Part shown: positions 7,521 to 14,860 of the stretch, in pieces
Layout of the letters: each line of letters starts with the position of its first letter
Numbering within the stretch: position 1 is the first letter of the stretch
Origin: Deinococcus yavapaiensis KR-236
Lineage (GTDB): Bacteria > Deinococcota > Deinococci > Deinococcales > Deinococcaceae
Direction of reading: 5' to 3'
DNA length: 48,000 bases
Assembly (NCBI RefSeq): GCF_003217515.1
Contig: NZ_QJSX01000026.1
Location: forward strand, 1 to 48,000
Translations under genes and position numbers: made by a program
Notes under the pieces: generated by a model
What the model was told of the DNA's origin: nothing
What the model saw: only the letters and a program-made list of their open reading frames with translations
The model's database searches: none

Positions 7521-8693
7521 ATGCAACGACGTGACTTTCTCAAACTCTCGGCCCTCGCCTTGTCCGTGACGAGCGGCATGCCGGGCTTTCTCGCGCGTGC
7601 CGCCACGGTCGCGGGCGGCGACAAGATCCTCGTGGTGATTCAACTCACGGGCGGCAACGACGGTCTCAACACCCTCGTGCCGTTCAGCAATTCCGCGTAC
7701 TACGCCGCTCGGCCCACCATTGCCATTCCGAAGAAGGACGTGCTGAACCTCACGGCGGATTTGGGCATGCATCCCGCGCTGCGACCTCTGTCGAAGCTGT
7801 GGGATGATGGAGAACTCGCCTGGATCGAGAGCGTCGGCTATCCGAACCCGAACCGATCGCACTTCGCGTCCATGGCGATTTGGCACACGGCCGATCCGAC
7901 GCAGGCGCAGCGCGAAGGCTGGATCGGGCGCATCGCCGAGAAGATCGGCGATCCTTTCTGCGCGAGCAACCTCGACCGCCAACCCGTGAAGGCCCTGCGG
8001 ACCGACACGATGATCCTCCCGACGATCGACGACCTCGACACGTTCGCCTTGACGCTTCCCAAGGGCGTGGAGGACGCGTACGCGGCGCTGCTGAACATCA
8101 AACGTGACGGCGAAGTGGCCTTCGTGGAGAAGGCGGTGCGGCAGATGGCGCAGAACACCGCCAAAGTCCAGGCGAACATCAAGAAGTACAAGGCGGGCGT
8201 GACGTACCCGCAAGGGCGCTTTCCCGAGCAGCTCAAGGACATCGCGCGCCTCATCGCGTCGGGAACGGGCCAGCGGGTGCTGTACACGAGCCTCGGCGGG
8301 TTCGACACGCACGCGGGTCAGCGCGCCGAGCAAGACGAGTTGCTCACGGTGCTGGCGAACTCGCTCGTGGCGTTCCGAGCCGACCTCGAAGCGCAAGGAC
8401 TCGCCGACAAGGTCGTCGTGATGGCCTTTTCGGAGTTCGGACGGCGCGTCGCCGAGAACGACTCGGCGGGCACCGATCACGGGCAGGGCGGCGTGATGTT
8501 CACGCTCGGCAAGGCCGTGAAAGGCGGCGTTCACGGCGAAAGTCCGGATCTCGAGAACCTCGCCGACGGCGACGTGCGCTACAAGCAAGACTTTCGCGGC
8601 GTGTACGCCGAGGCGCTCGACAAGTGGCTGGGCCTTTCGTCGGCCGACATTCTCGGCGGCAAGTTCGGGGGCCCCGCGTGGATCGCCGGTTGA
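7521..8693 (+). CDS. DUF1501 family protein with Tat signal
   Basis: 390 residues. It starts MQRRDFLKLSALAL, a twin-arginine (RRDFLK) signal with a hydrophobic stretch ending FLARA, so folded export by Tat is predicted. The body matches DUF1501 (ILVVIQLTGGNDGLNTLVP, YYAARPTIAIP, GGFDTHAGQ, VVVMAFSEFGRRVAEN, GTDHGQGG), which has a sulfatase/alkaline-phosphatase-like fold. The His- and Asp-rich motifs FDTHAGQ and TDHGQG could be metal ligands. The start has GGAG 6 nt upstream. Operon: DUF1800 upstream by 8 nt, cytochrome c overlapping downstream. DUF1800 lacks a signal and could travel with this partner, which is speculation. Confidence 0.92.
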   Translation: MQRRDFLKLSALALSVTSGMPGFLARAATVAGGDKILVVIQLTGGNDGLNTLVPFSNSAYYAARPTIAIPKKDVLNLTADLGMHPALRPLSKLWDDGELAWIESVGYPNPNRSHFASMAIWHTADPTQAQREGWIGRIAEKIGDPFCASNLDRQPVKALRTDTMILPTIDDLDTFALTLPKGVEDAYAALLNIKRDGEVAFVEKAVRQMAQNTAKVQANIKKYKAGVTYPQGRFPEQLKDIARLIASGTGQRVLYTSLGGFDTHAGQRAEQDELLTVLANSLVAFRADLEAQGLADKVVVMAFSEFGRRVAENDSAGTDHGQGGVMFTLGKAVKGGVHGESPDLENLADGDVRYKQDFRGVYAEALDKWLGLSSADILGGKFGGPAWIAG

Positions 8694-9118
8694 AGTTCGT
8701 GCTCTGGGGTTTGCTGTGCGTCGCTCCGCTCGCGCTCGCGCGGCCCGTGTACCGCTCTCAAGCGATCAACCAGCTTCACGTCGAAGGGTCGAAGCTCAGC
8801 ACGAAGACGATGGCCTGCACCTACTGTCACGTCAATCCGAGCGGCGGCGCTCCTTGGAATTCGTTCGGCGAGGCCCTCAAGAAGGGCTTTCGCGAGAATC
8901 CGAAGGCGAAGTTCGACGAAGTCTTGTACCTCGTGCTGACGCAAAGCGAGGACAGCGACGAGGACGGCTACCCGGACGTGCTGGAGGTTTTCGCGAAAAC
9001 GTTGCCGGGCGACGCGAACAGCAAACCGACGCGCAGCCTCGCAGAGTTGCGAGAAGCGTTCGAGGCCGCCGGAGGCGTGAAGCAGTACGAGAGCGAGCGG
9101 ATGAAGAAAGCGTCTTGA
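8678..9118 (+). CDS. Exported monoheme c-type cytochrome with Asp-rich calcium-like motif
   Basis: About 146 residues from GTG 8678, overlapping the DUF1501 end by 16 nt; TTG 8690 is an alternative. The N-terminus is a signal peptide (RRLKFVLWGLLCVAPLALA). One heme-attachment motif, CTYCH, follows at about residue 46, then NPSGGAPWNSFG. An Asp/Glu-rich loop, SEDSDEDGYPDVLE, resembles EF-hand or thrombospondin type-3 calcium loops. A cytochrome next to DUF1800/DUF1501 suggests a redox role outside the cytoplasm. The axial Met and the redox partner are not evident. Confidence 0.85.
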   Translation: MDRRLKFVLWGLLCVAPLALARPVYRSQAINQLHVEGSKLSTKTMACTYCHVNPSGGAPWNSFGEALKKGFRENPKAKFDEVLYLVLTQSEDSDEDGYPDVLEVFAKTLPGDANSKPTRSLAELREAFEAAGGVKQYESERMKKAS

Positions 9119-9134
9119 ACGTCCGCGTAGCAGG

Positions 9135-9157
9135 AGGTCGGCAACAGGAGCCGACCT
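9135..9157. terminator. Hairpin between convergent genes
   Basis: AGGTCGGC (9135-9142) and GCCGACCT (9150-9157) form a perfect 8-bp stem with a 7-nt loop, between the ends of the cytochrome gene (+) and the 166-residue gene (-). The + side is followed by TCGCTCTTT, a weak U tract. Confidence 0.6.
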
Positions 9158-9182
9158 TCGCTCTTTGGTTCTCGCGGGGACG

Positions 9183-9683
9183 TCAGCGGCTCGCGCCGTC
9201 TTCGTCTCGGTCGTCGTCGGCGTCGCCCGCGTCTCCGGGATCGGTGGGATCGAGGCGAACGGCGTCGGCAGGGCCAGGTTCGGGACCGTCGTAGTAGTCG
9301 CCCGCGTCAGGCGCGTTGTCGAGTTCGACTTTCGGTTTGGAGCGTGCGAGGCGCTCCTCGAAGCGGCTCATGGCGCTTTCCAAGTCGTCTCTGTGTTGGT
9401 CACCGGGATCGAAGCGGGTAGCGAGGCCGTTAGGGTAGACTTTCGTGCGGTACTCGCACAGCGCGTGCGCGAGGAGGTACGTCTCGCGGTTCATGTCGAC
9501 GGGCCCTTCGTACGGTTCGGAGAGGTCGGTCAGGGCTTTCGGCGGGTCGACGGGCCGTGCGATGGATCGTGCGAGCGAGGCGATCCACTTGCCGAGTTCG
9601 GGCCTCAAGTTCGGAAACAGCGTGACGGCACTCTCCAAGAGATTGAGCGCCTTGTTTTCCGGATGGAGAGTCGGGAAAGACAT
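9183..9683 (-). CDS. Acidic protein of unknown function
   Basis: 166 residues, not recognised. The first 100 residues look helical (NKALNLLESAVTLFPNLRPELGKWIASLARS) with no signal peptide or membrane helix. The last 50 are strongly acidic and low in complexity (DAGDYYDGPEPGPAD, DDDRDEDGASR). The first part may resemble a small helical-repeat domain, but I would not assign a family. The ATG is supported by TAGCAT 6 nt upstream. It converges on the cytochrome gene and shares a hairpin with it. Confidence 0.75.
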   Translation of the reverse strand: MSFPTLHPENKALNLLESAVTLFPNLRPELGKWIASLARSIARPVDPPKALTDLSEPYEGPVDMNRETYLLAHALCEYRTKVYPNGLATRFDPGDQHRDDLESAMSRFEERLARSKPKVELDNAPDAGDYYDGPEPGPADAVRLDPTDPGDAGDADDDRDEDGASR

Positions 9684-9689
9684 GCCTTC

Positions 9690-9695
9690 ATGCTA
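9690..9695 (-). promoter_or_regulatory. Leaderless-type -10 box, 166-residue gene
   Basis: TAGCAT on the minus strand, 6 nt before the ATG at 9683. Confidence 0.5.
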
Positions 9696-9768
9696 GGAGG
9701 CGCGCCGCATGTGCGCGAGAGTATGAAGGCAAGGTGAATTCCATGCAAGCTTTATTCACGAAGTCACA

Positions 9769-9796
9769 TTTACTGCTTCTGCCATCAGCGTAATAT
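9769..9796 (+). promoter_or_regulatory. Candidate promoter of a small RNA
   Basis: TTTACT (9769-9774), 16 nt, TAATAT (9791-9796). Each box matches the vegetative consensus at four of six positions. No start codon follows at leaderless distance. Confidence 0.4.
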
Positions 9797-9802
9797 GAAG
9801 AC

Positions 9803-9908
9803 ACCGGGGCGGGAGATCCACGAGCGAACTCGCAGTCGAACTCCGGCGGGCCAAGCCAAAGCCAATGCAAGAATCGACCTCCACGACCGTGGAGGTTCCT
9901 TTTGTTTT
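9803..9908 (+). ncRNA. Candidate small RNA
   Basis: A transcript of about 106 nt would run from the promoter at 9769-9796 to the intrinsic terminator at 9877-9908. It contains a nested hairpin: CGAG/CTCG around a CGAA loop (9821-9832), inside GGAG/CTCC. No convincing short reading frame is present. I do not recognise a known RNA family. Both ends are inferred. Confidence 0.35.
9877..9908 (+). terminator. Orphan intrinsic terminator
   Basis: ACCTCCAC (9877-9884), loop GACC, GTGGAGGT (9889-9896), then TCCTTTTGTTTT. A strong 8-bp stem and U tract lie on the + strand with no + strand protein gene upstream in the intergenic region. Confidence 0.75.
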
Positions 9909-9950
9909 CCGCGCGCCACGATCCGGCCCTTTCGCTCGCTGGCGTCTCGC

Positions 9951-9979
9951 TTGCCAATAATTGATCCTTCTTGTAATCT
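9951..9979 (+). promoter_or_regulatory. Candidate promoter of the sugar ABC operon
   Basis: TTGCCA (9951-9956), exactly 17 nt, TAATCT (9974-9979). The -35 matches TTGACA at five of six positions. Start of transcription would be near 9986, giving a leader of about 107 nt to the ATG at 10093. No operator is recognised. Confidence 0.45.
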
Positions 9980-10092
9980 TTCGCCAGCGTTGTGACCGTG
10001 CGTCTTCAATCGCGCACAAGGCATAAATCGAGCGCTTCCGATTCGTAGTACAGTAGCGGTGTCGATCAGTTCACATTCGCAGCGAGGTCCGT

Positions 10093-11367
10093 ATGAACAG
10101 AGTGAAGGCCCGTCGGCTTCTGTCCGTGTTCGCCCTCTCGACCGCCCTTGGCGTCGGGTACATCACCGTGGCTACGCACGCCGAAGCTCAGCAGCGGCAA
10201 GTGACCTTGAACGTCTTCATGGGAACTCAACAGCGGCCCGAGATCTTCCAGCCGATCTTCGACCGCTTCACGCAAGCCAACCCTAACATCAAGATTCGCA
10301 TCGAGACGGGAGGCGCGACTTCCGAGCAACAAAACGCCTACCTCACGACCGTCCTCGCCGCGCGCGACACCAGCCTCGACGTTTTCCTCATCGACGTCGT
10401 TCGCACGGCCACGTTCGCGTCGGCAGGTTGGGCCGAACCGCTCGACGCCCTGCTTCCGCAGCGCCAAACGTACTTGCAGCAGTTCCTGCCCGGCACGATC
10501 TCCTCCGCGCGCTTCAACAACCGCCTCTACGCCGTGCCCGCCTTCACGGACGCGCAGTTCCTGTACTACCGCAAGGACCTGCTCGAAAAGTACAAAGCCC
10601 GCGTGCCCCGCACGTGGGAGGAAATGATTCAAACCGCCCAGCGCATTCAAAAAGCCGAGGGCGGCAACATCCAAGGCTGGAACTTCCAAGCCGCCCCCAT
10701 CGAAGGCACCGTTTGCAACTTCTTGCAACTCGTGTGGACGGGCGGCGGTGACGGCGACCAAGTGAACTCCACGCAAGGACGCCAAGCGCTGCAGTTCATG
10801 GTCGACGCCGTGAAGAGCAAGATCTCTCCGGCGTCCAGCGCCGAAATCCGAACTGACGACTCGCGCAAGCAGTTCCAAGCAGGCCAAGCGGTGTTCAGCA
10901 ACAACTGGAGCTACGCCTGGGCGCACTTTCAAGGCAACTCGCCCGACCCCACCAAGGTCAAAGGCGAAGTCGGCGTCGCGCCACTGCCCGTTTTCGGCAA
11001 GAACAAGACGGCGACGTGTGTCGGCGGTTGGGAGTGGGCCCTCAACGCCTTCGGACGCAACAAGCCCGAAGCGGCCAAGTTGCTGCAATTCATGGCGAGC
11101 CCCGAAGTTCAACGCGAAATCGCCGTGAAGGGCGCGTACCTCCCCGTGCGCCGCGCCTTGTACAACGACCGGCAGGTGCTTCAAGCCAATCCGCACTTCA
11201 AGAGCCTTTACAGCACCGTCCTCGCCGCGAAGGCGCGCCCCGCCTCTCCCGCTTATCCGCGCATCTCCGAAATCATCCGCACGAACGTCTCGGCCGCCGT
11301 CGCGGGCAACAAGACGGTGGAAGCCGCTCTGCGCGACATGCAGCGCGACTTGGACGCGGTGAGGTGA
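10093..11367 (+). CDS. Sugar ABC transporter substrate-binding protein (MalE-like)
   Basis: 424 residues. The signal peptide ends near HAEAQ (about 32), with no lipobox Cys. The mature part has the family-1 binding-protein pattern: VTLNVFMGTQQRPEIFQPIFDRF, LDVFLIDVVRTATFASAGW, LYAVPAFTDAQFLYYRKDLL, RTWEEMIQTAQ, GGWEWALNAFGRNKPEAAKLLQF. It would capture a sugar, probably an oligosaccharide such as maltose or trehalose, outside the membrane; the exact sugar is not determinable. GAGG lies about 7 nt before the ATG. It is the first gene of the importer operon and is separated from the permease genes by a hairpin, a usual way to make excess binding protein. Confidence 0.9.
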   Translation: MNRVKARRLLSVFALSTALGVGYITVATHAEAQQRQVTLNVFMGTQQRPEIFQPIFDRFTQANPNIKIRIETGGATSEQQNAYLTTVLAARDTSLDVFLIDVVRTATFASAGWAEPLDALLPQRQTYLQQFLPGTISSARFNNRLYAVPAFTDAQFLYYRKDLLEKYKARVPRTWEEMIQTAQRIQKAEGGNIQGWNFQAAPIEGTVCNFLQLVWTGGGDGDQVNSTQGRQALQFMVDAVKSKISPASSAEIRTDDSRKQFQAGQAVFSNNWSYAWAHFQGNSPDPTKVKGEVGVAPLPVFGKNKTATCVGGWEWALNAFGRNKPEAAKLLQFMASPEVQREIAVKGAYLPVRRALYNDRQVLQANPHFKSLYSTVLAAKARPASPAYPRISEIIRTNVSAAVAGNKTVEAALRDMQRDLDAVR

Positions 11368-11374
11368 GAAGCTT

Positions 11375-11433
11375 GCAGCCGTCGGCGACCCGCGATCGAT
11401 AAACCGTCGATTTTGCCAATCGCCGACGGCTGC
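11375..11433 (+). promoter_or_regulatory. Large inverted repeat between binding protein and permease genes
   Basis: GCAGCCGTCGGCGA (11375-11388) and its perfect complement (11420-11433) form a 14-bp stem around a 31-nt loop that holds a small inner stem. There is no U tract. In the mRNA it would protect the 3' end of the binding-protein message or attenuate read-through into the permeases. Confidence 0.7.
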
Positions 11434-11449
11434 GCGCCGAAAGCTCGTT

Positions 11450-12382
11450 ATGGCCAATCCCACGATTCCGCGAACCAAGTCTCGGCGTCCTCGACGCGAC
11501 CTCAGCGAAGGCGCGCTCGCCTTGCTGTTGCTGCTGCCCGCCGCGCTCGTGTTCGGCGCCGTCCTGCTCTACCCCATGCTCAACACCTTGTGGCTGAGCT
11601 TGCACGCACAAAAGCTCACCGAGCCGTGGCTCGGCACGCCCTTCGTCGGCTTGAAGAACTTCCAGACGATGCTGGGTGACGCGCGATTTTGGAACGCGCT
11701 GCGCAACACCCTCTTCTTCGGCCTCATGACCGTCGGCGGATCCTTCCTCGTCGGAGTGCCGATGGCGCTGCTCGCCCACGTGAAATCGCGCTTGCAGTGG
11801 CTCGCACGCGTGGCCATGCTGCTGCCGTGGGCGCTTCCGCCCGTCATCACCGGCCTGATCTTCGCGTGGCTGTTCAACGGGCAGTACGGAGTCTTCAACG
11901 ACTGGCTCGTGCGCCTCGGCGTCGTCAGCGCGCAAGAGCCCGTGAGGTGGCTTTCCACTCCCGGCCTCGCCGTGGCCGCCATGGTCTTCACGATCGTGTG
12001 GAAGACCTCGAGCTTCGTGGCCCTGATCGTCCTCGGCGGGCTGCAAGGCGTCCCGAAAGACCTCATCGAAGCGGCGGAAGTCGACGGGGCCACGAAAGTG
12101 CAGTCGTTTTGGCGCATCATCGTGCCGCTGCTCGTTCCCGCCCTCACCGTCGCCCTGATCTTCCGGGTGATCGCCGCCGTGCAAGTCTTCGACGTTCCGT
12201 ACGTCTTCATCTCGCAGGCGCCCGCCCAGAACCTCTTGGAGACCCTCGGCGTGTACACCTACACCCAAAGCATCACGTTTCTCGATTTCGGCTACGGCGC
12301 CGCCCTGAGCGTCGCCTTGTTCGCCGTGAGCCTCGCCATCACTGCTCTGTACGTGCGCTACGTGCGAGGAGGTGACGCGTGA
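11450..12382 (+). CDS. Sugar ABC transporter permease (MalF-type)
   Basis: 310 residues with about six membrane helices, the first at LALLLLLPAALVFGAVLLYPML. The cytoplasmic EAA loop reads DLIEAAEVDGATKVQSFWRIIVPLLVP, the site that docks the ATPase. It forms the translocation path with the MalG-type partner, whose start overlaps its stop (GTGA). There is no Shine-Dalgarno before the ATG. Translation may depend on the hairpin region upstream. No MalK-type ATPase lies in the window, so a shared one elsewhere is expected. Confidence 0.92.
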   Translation: MANPTIPRTKSRRPRRDLSEGALALLLLLPAALVFGAVLLYPMLNTLWLSLHAQKLTEPWLGTPFVGLKNFQTMLGDARFWNALRNTLFFGLMTVGGSFLVGVPMALLAHVKSRLQWLARVAMLLPWALPPVITGLIFAWLFNGQYGVFNDWLVRLGVVSAQEPVRWLSTPGLAVAAMVFTIVWKTSSFVALIVLGGLQGVPKDLIEAAEVDGATKVQSFWRIIVPLLVPALTVALIFRVIAAVQVFDVPYVFISQAPAQNLLETLGVYTYTQSITFLDFGYGAALSVALFAVSLAITALYVRYVRGGDA

Positions 12383-13254
12383 CCGTCGTGCCGCGCTCCC
12401 GAGCGTCCACCCTCGGCGACGCGCCGCGACTTCCGCTTCACGAGCGGTTCGTCAAGGGCTTGGGCCTCACGGTGATGATCCTCGGCGGGCTCTTTCCGCT
12501 CGCGTGGATGTTCATCACGAGCATCTCGGCCGAGACGGACTTGCAAAGCTTGCCGCTGCGCTACATCCCGGCGAACCCGAACTTCGGCAACTACGGACGC
12601 GTCTTCAGCGAGCAGCCGTTCGGCACGTTCTTCCTGAATTCGCTGATCGTGTCGAGCGTCAGCACCGTCGTCGCCGTGGTGATCGCCGCCCTCGCCGCCT
12701 ACGCCCTCGCGCGGCTCAACCTCAAGCGGCGCGGCCTTCTCATGACGCTCGTCGTCGCGTTCAGCATGTTTCCCGTCGTGAGTCTCGTCGTGCCCCTGTT
12801 CCGCCTCATGCGCGGCGCCGACCTTCTGAATTCCTACCCCGCGCTGATCCTGCCTTACACCGCCCTGAGCCTGCCCGTCGCGATCCTCGTCCTCGTCGCG
12901 TTCTTCTCCTCCATCCCGAAAGACTTGGAGGCCGCCGCGATGGTCGACGGCTGTTCGCGCTTCGGCGCTTTGTGGCGCGTCGTCGTGCCGCTCAGCGCGC
13001 CCGGCATGGTCACGGCGGCCCTGCTCGTCTTCGTGAATTCCTGGAACGAGTTTTTGCTCGCCTTGTCCTTCAACACGCGCGAGACGATGCGAACCGTGTC
13101 CGTCGGCGTCACCCTTTACCAAGGCGAGTTCTCGTTTCCCTGGCCGATCATTTCCGCCGCCATCATCATCGCCGTCGTTCCCGTCGTCACCCTCATCGTG
13201 ATTTTTCAAAAGCGCTTCGTCGCCGGACTCACGGCGGGAGGCGTGAAAGCGTAA
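12379..13254 (+). CDS. Sugar ABC transporter permease (MalG-type)
   Basis: 291 residues and about six membrane helices. N-terminal LTVMILGGLFPLAWMFITSIS is followed by NSLIVSSVSTVVAVVIAALAAYALAR. The EAA loop reads DLEAAAMVDGCSRFGALWRVVVPLSAPG, and NSWNEFLLALSF is typical of the MalG side. The GTG start overlaps the MalF-type stop by 4 nt and has GGAGG upstream, so translation is coupled. Transport specificity follows the binding protein. Confidence 0.92.
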   Translation: MTVVPRSRASTLGDAPRLPLHERFVKGLGLTVMILGGLFPLAWMFITSISAETDLQSLPLRYIPANPNFGNYGRVFSEQPFGTFFLNSLIVSSVSTVVAVVIAALAAYALARLNLKRRGLLMTLVVAFSMFPVVSLVVPLFRLMRGADLLNSYPALILPYTALSLPVAILVLVAFFSSIPKDLEAAAMVDGCSRFGALWRVVVPLSAPGMVTAALLVFVNSWNEFLLALSFNTRETMRTVSVGVTLYQGEFSFPWPIISAAIIIAVVPVVTLIVIFQKRFVAGLTAGGVKA

Positions 13255-13262
13255 GGTACGGC

Positions 13263-13679
13263 ATGCGCAGACACCTTCTCCTCGTCGCTCCCCTCCTCCT
13301 GGCGAGCTGCGACCAACTCGGCGCCCTGCCCGGAACGCCCGCGAGCGTACGAATCGCGGTCGACACGAATTCGCTCGACCGCGACTTGAGCGGAAACGTC
13401 GTCGCCCGCGGCGTAGGAGACGACCGCACGGTCGTCTCCTACTTCTCGTTCAAGGCGAACAGCGGCGTGCAAGAGCGGGAAGTGTTCGCCGGAACGATCG
13501 GGACGACCGTCGACGTGTGCGTGAACGACGCGGTCACGCCGAAACTCGCGGGCGTCGAATTCACGCTCTCGAAAGCCAGCCATCTCGTGTTGCTTCAACA
13601 AGCGGGCGACTCGGTTCGCTTCTCTCCCGACGCCGACTCGACGCCGAGTTCACGCGCGAGTTGCAACAACATCCAGTAA
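13263..13679 (+). CDS. Lipoprotein of unknown function
   Basis: 138 residues. The signal ends in a lipobox, LLASC, with Cys at about 16, so lipid anchoring after export is predicted. The rest looks beta-rich (VRIAVDTNSLDRDLSGNVVARG, LAGVEFTLSKASHLVLLQQAGD) with two further Cys (VDVCVND and RASCNN) that could form a disulfide. No family recognised. It starts 9 nt after the permease gene, so it is probably cotranscribed. TAAGGT lies 5 nt before the ATG and could provide a leaderless start too. It may be an accessory of the importer or merely a neighbour. Confidence 0.75.
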   Translation: MRRHLLLVAPLLLASCDQLGALPGTPASVRIAVDTNSLDRDLSGNVVARGVGDDRTVVSYFSFKANSGVQEREVFAGTIGTTVDVCVNDAVTPKLAGVEFTLSKASHLVLLQQAGDSVRFSPDADSTPSSRASCNNIQ

Positions 13680-13690
13680 AGGAACGTGCC

Positions 13691-14806
13691 ATGACCCAGC
13701 CTTCTGCATCCGAGTTCTTGTGGTTCTGCCAGCTTTCGCGTGACGGCGAGTTTATCGGCACGAAGGAGAAGCCGCCGCGCAAGCCGACCTTGGAGTACAT
13801 CTCCAGCCTTATCGAGACGGCGGCCGAGGCGGGGTTCGCCAGCCTGCTGACGGCCACGAACTACCACTCGGAGCACGAGAACTACACGGCGGCCGTCGCG
13901 GCCCTCGCGAGGACACGCGGAGCGGGCCTGCTGATCGCGGTGCGGCCCGGCATGTTCCACCCCGCGATGTACGCCAAGATGATCGCCTCGCTGCAAAACC
14001 TCTTCCCGGGCCGCGTGCGCGTGAACATCGTGACCGGATCGAGCCGAGCGGAGAACGCGATGTACGGCGACTTCGAGGAGCACTCGAACCGCTACGAGCG
14101 CACGCGCGAGTTCATGAAAGTCTTGCGGACCTTGTGGACGCAAGCGCCGCCCGTGAGCTACAAGTCGGACCTCTACGCCTTCGAGAACGCCGTGCTCGAC
14201 CCACCTCCGGCGCAGCCCATTCCGCTGTACTTCGGTGGTGCGTCCGAAGCCGCGCAGCGAATAGCGGCCGAACTCGCCGACGTGTACCTGCTGTGGGGCG
14301 AACGACGCGACATGCTCGAAGAGCGCCTCGGAAAGATGCGAGAATTGGAAAAGGAGTACGGACGCACGCTCGGCTACGGCTTGCGCACGCACGTCGTCGT
14401 ACGCGAAACCGAGGACGAAGCGTGGGAAGCGGCGAACCGCCTCATCTCCCGCGTGGACCCCGAGGTGCGCCGCGCGTTCGTCGAGAGTTACAAGCACGTC
14501 GACTCGGTCGGGCAGCGACGCCAAATCGAAATGCTGCAAAGCGGCAACTTGCTCGTCGAGCCGCACTTGTGGGCGGGCGTCGGCATGGCGAGAAGCGGCG
14601 TCGGCGTCGCCATCGTCGGCAATCCGCAGCAAGTCGCGGACAAGATTCGCGATTACGAGTCGATGGGCATCTCCACGTTCATCTTCAGCGGCTATCCGCA
14701 CCTCGAAGAAGCGCGGCGCTTCGGCGAGCTCGTCATGCCGCTTCTGAAAGGCAAGGCCGAGCAGGAGCGCGTCATCCACACGGCCACGGTCGCGCCCGTC
14801 GCTTGA
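13691..14806 (+). CDS. ssuD: FMNH2-dependent alkanesulfonate monooxygenase-like (LLM family)
   Basis: 371 residues, close to SsuD length (about 380). Family motifs are RVRVNIVTGSS, IPLYFGGASEAAQRIAAELADVYLLWGE, HVVVRETEDEAWEAANRLIS, DSVGQRRQIEML, HLWAGVGMARSGVGVAIVG and FSGYPHLEEA. These follow SsuD very closely. SsuD uses FMNH2 and O2 to cleave alkanesulfonates to aldehyde and sulfite. It needs a flavin reductase (SsuE), which is not in the window. AAAGGA lies about 8 nt before the ATG. It converges on a sulfite-oxidase gene whose product could remove the sulfite. SfnG-type dimethylsulfone monooxygenase is the main alternative. Confidence 0.82.
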   Translation: MTQPSASEFLWFCQLSRDGEFIGTKEKPPRKPTLEYISSLIETAAEAGFASLLTATNYHSEHENYTAAVAALARTRGAGLLIAVRPGMFHPAMYAKMIASLQNLFPGRVRVNIVTGSSRAENAMYGDFEEHSNRYERTREFMKVLRTLWTQAPPVSYKSDLYAFENAVLDPPPAQPIPLYFGGASEAAQRIAAELADVYLLWGERRDMLEERLGKMRELEKEYGRTLGYGLRTHVVVRETEDEAWEAANRLISRVDPEVRRAFVESYKHVDSVGQRRQIEMLQSGNLLVEPHLWAGVGMARSGVGVAIVGNPQQVADKIRDYESMGISTFIFSGYPHLEEARRFGELVMPLLKGKAEQERVIHTATVAPVA

Positions 14807-14814
14807 GGCGCCGC

Positions 14815-14853
14815 GCGCGTGCGGAACCGAGCGGCGCTCGGTTCCGCACGCGC
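14815..14853. terminator. Strong bidirectional hairpin terminator
   Basis: GCGCGTGCGGAACCGAG (14815-14831) and its perfect complement (14837-14853) make a 17-bp stem with a 5-nt loop. It lies between the ends of the convergent ssuD-like and sulfite-oxidase genes. There is no clear U tract on either side. Confidence 0.75.
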
Positions 14854-14860
14854 TTCGGCG

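Larger units (their letters stand above)
9684..10092. other. 409 bp stretch without a protein gene
   Basis: It is more AT-rich than its surroundings. It holds the -10 box of the left gene, a + strand promoter-to-terminator segment (9769-9908) that may encode a small RNA, and a promoter plus leader of about 107 nt for the sugar-binding-protein gene. Short open frames here lack start signals and protein-like composition. Confidence 0.7.

Noticed and set aside
9797..9908. tRNA-like look of the candidate small RNA (AGTCGAACTCC resembles a T-arm)
   Set aside because: No acceptor stem, D-arm or anticodon stem can be formed with the right spacing.
9688..10024. Minus-strand open frames in the 409-bp gap
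   Set aside because: They overlap each other in different frames, cross a strong terminator and promoter signals, have no start signals and no protein-like composition.
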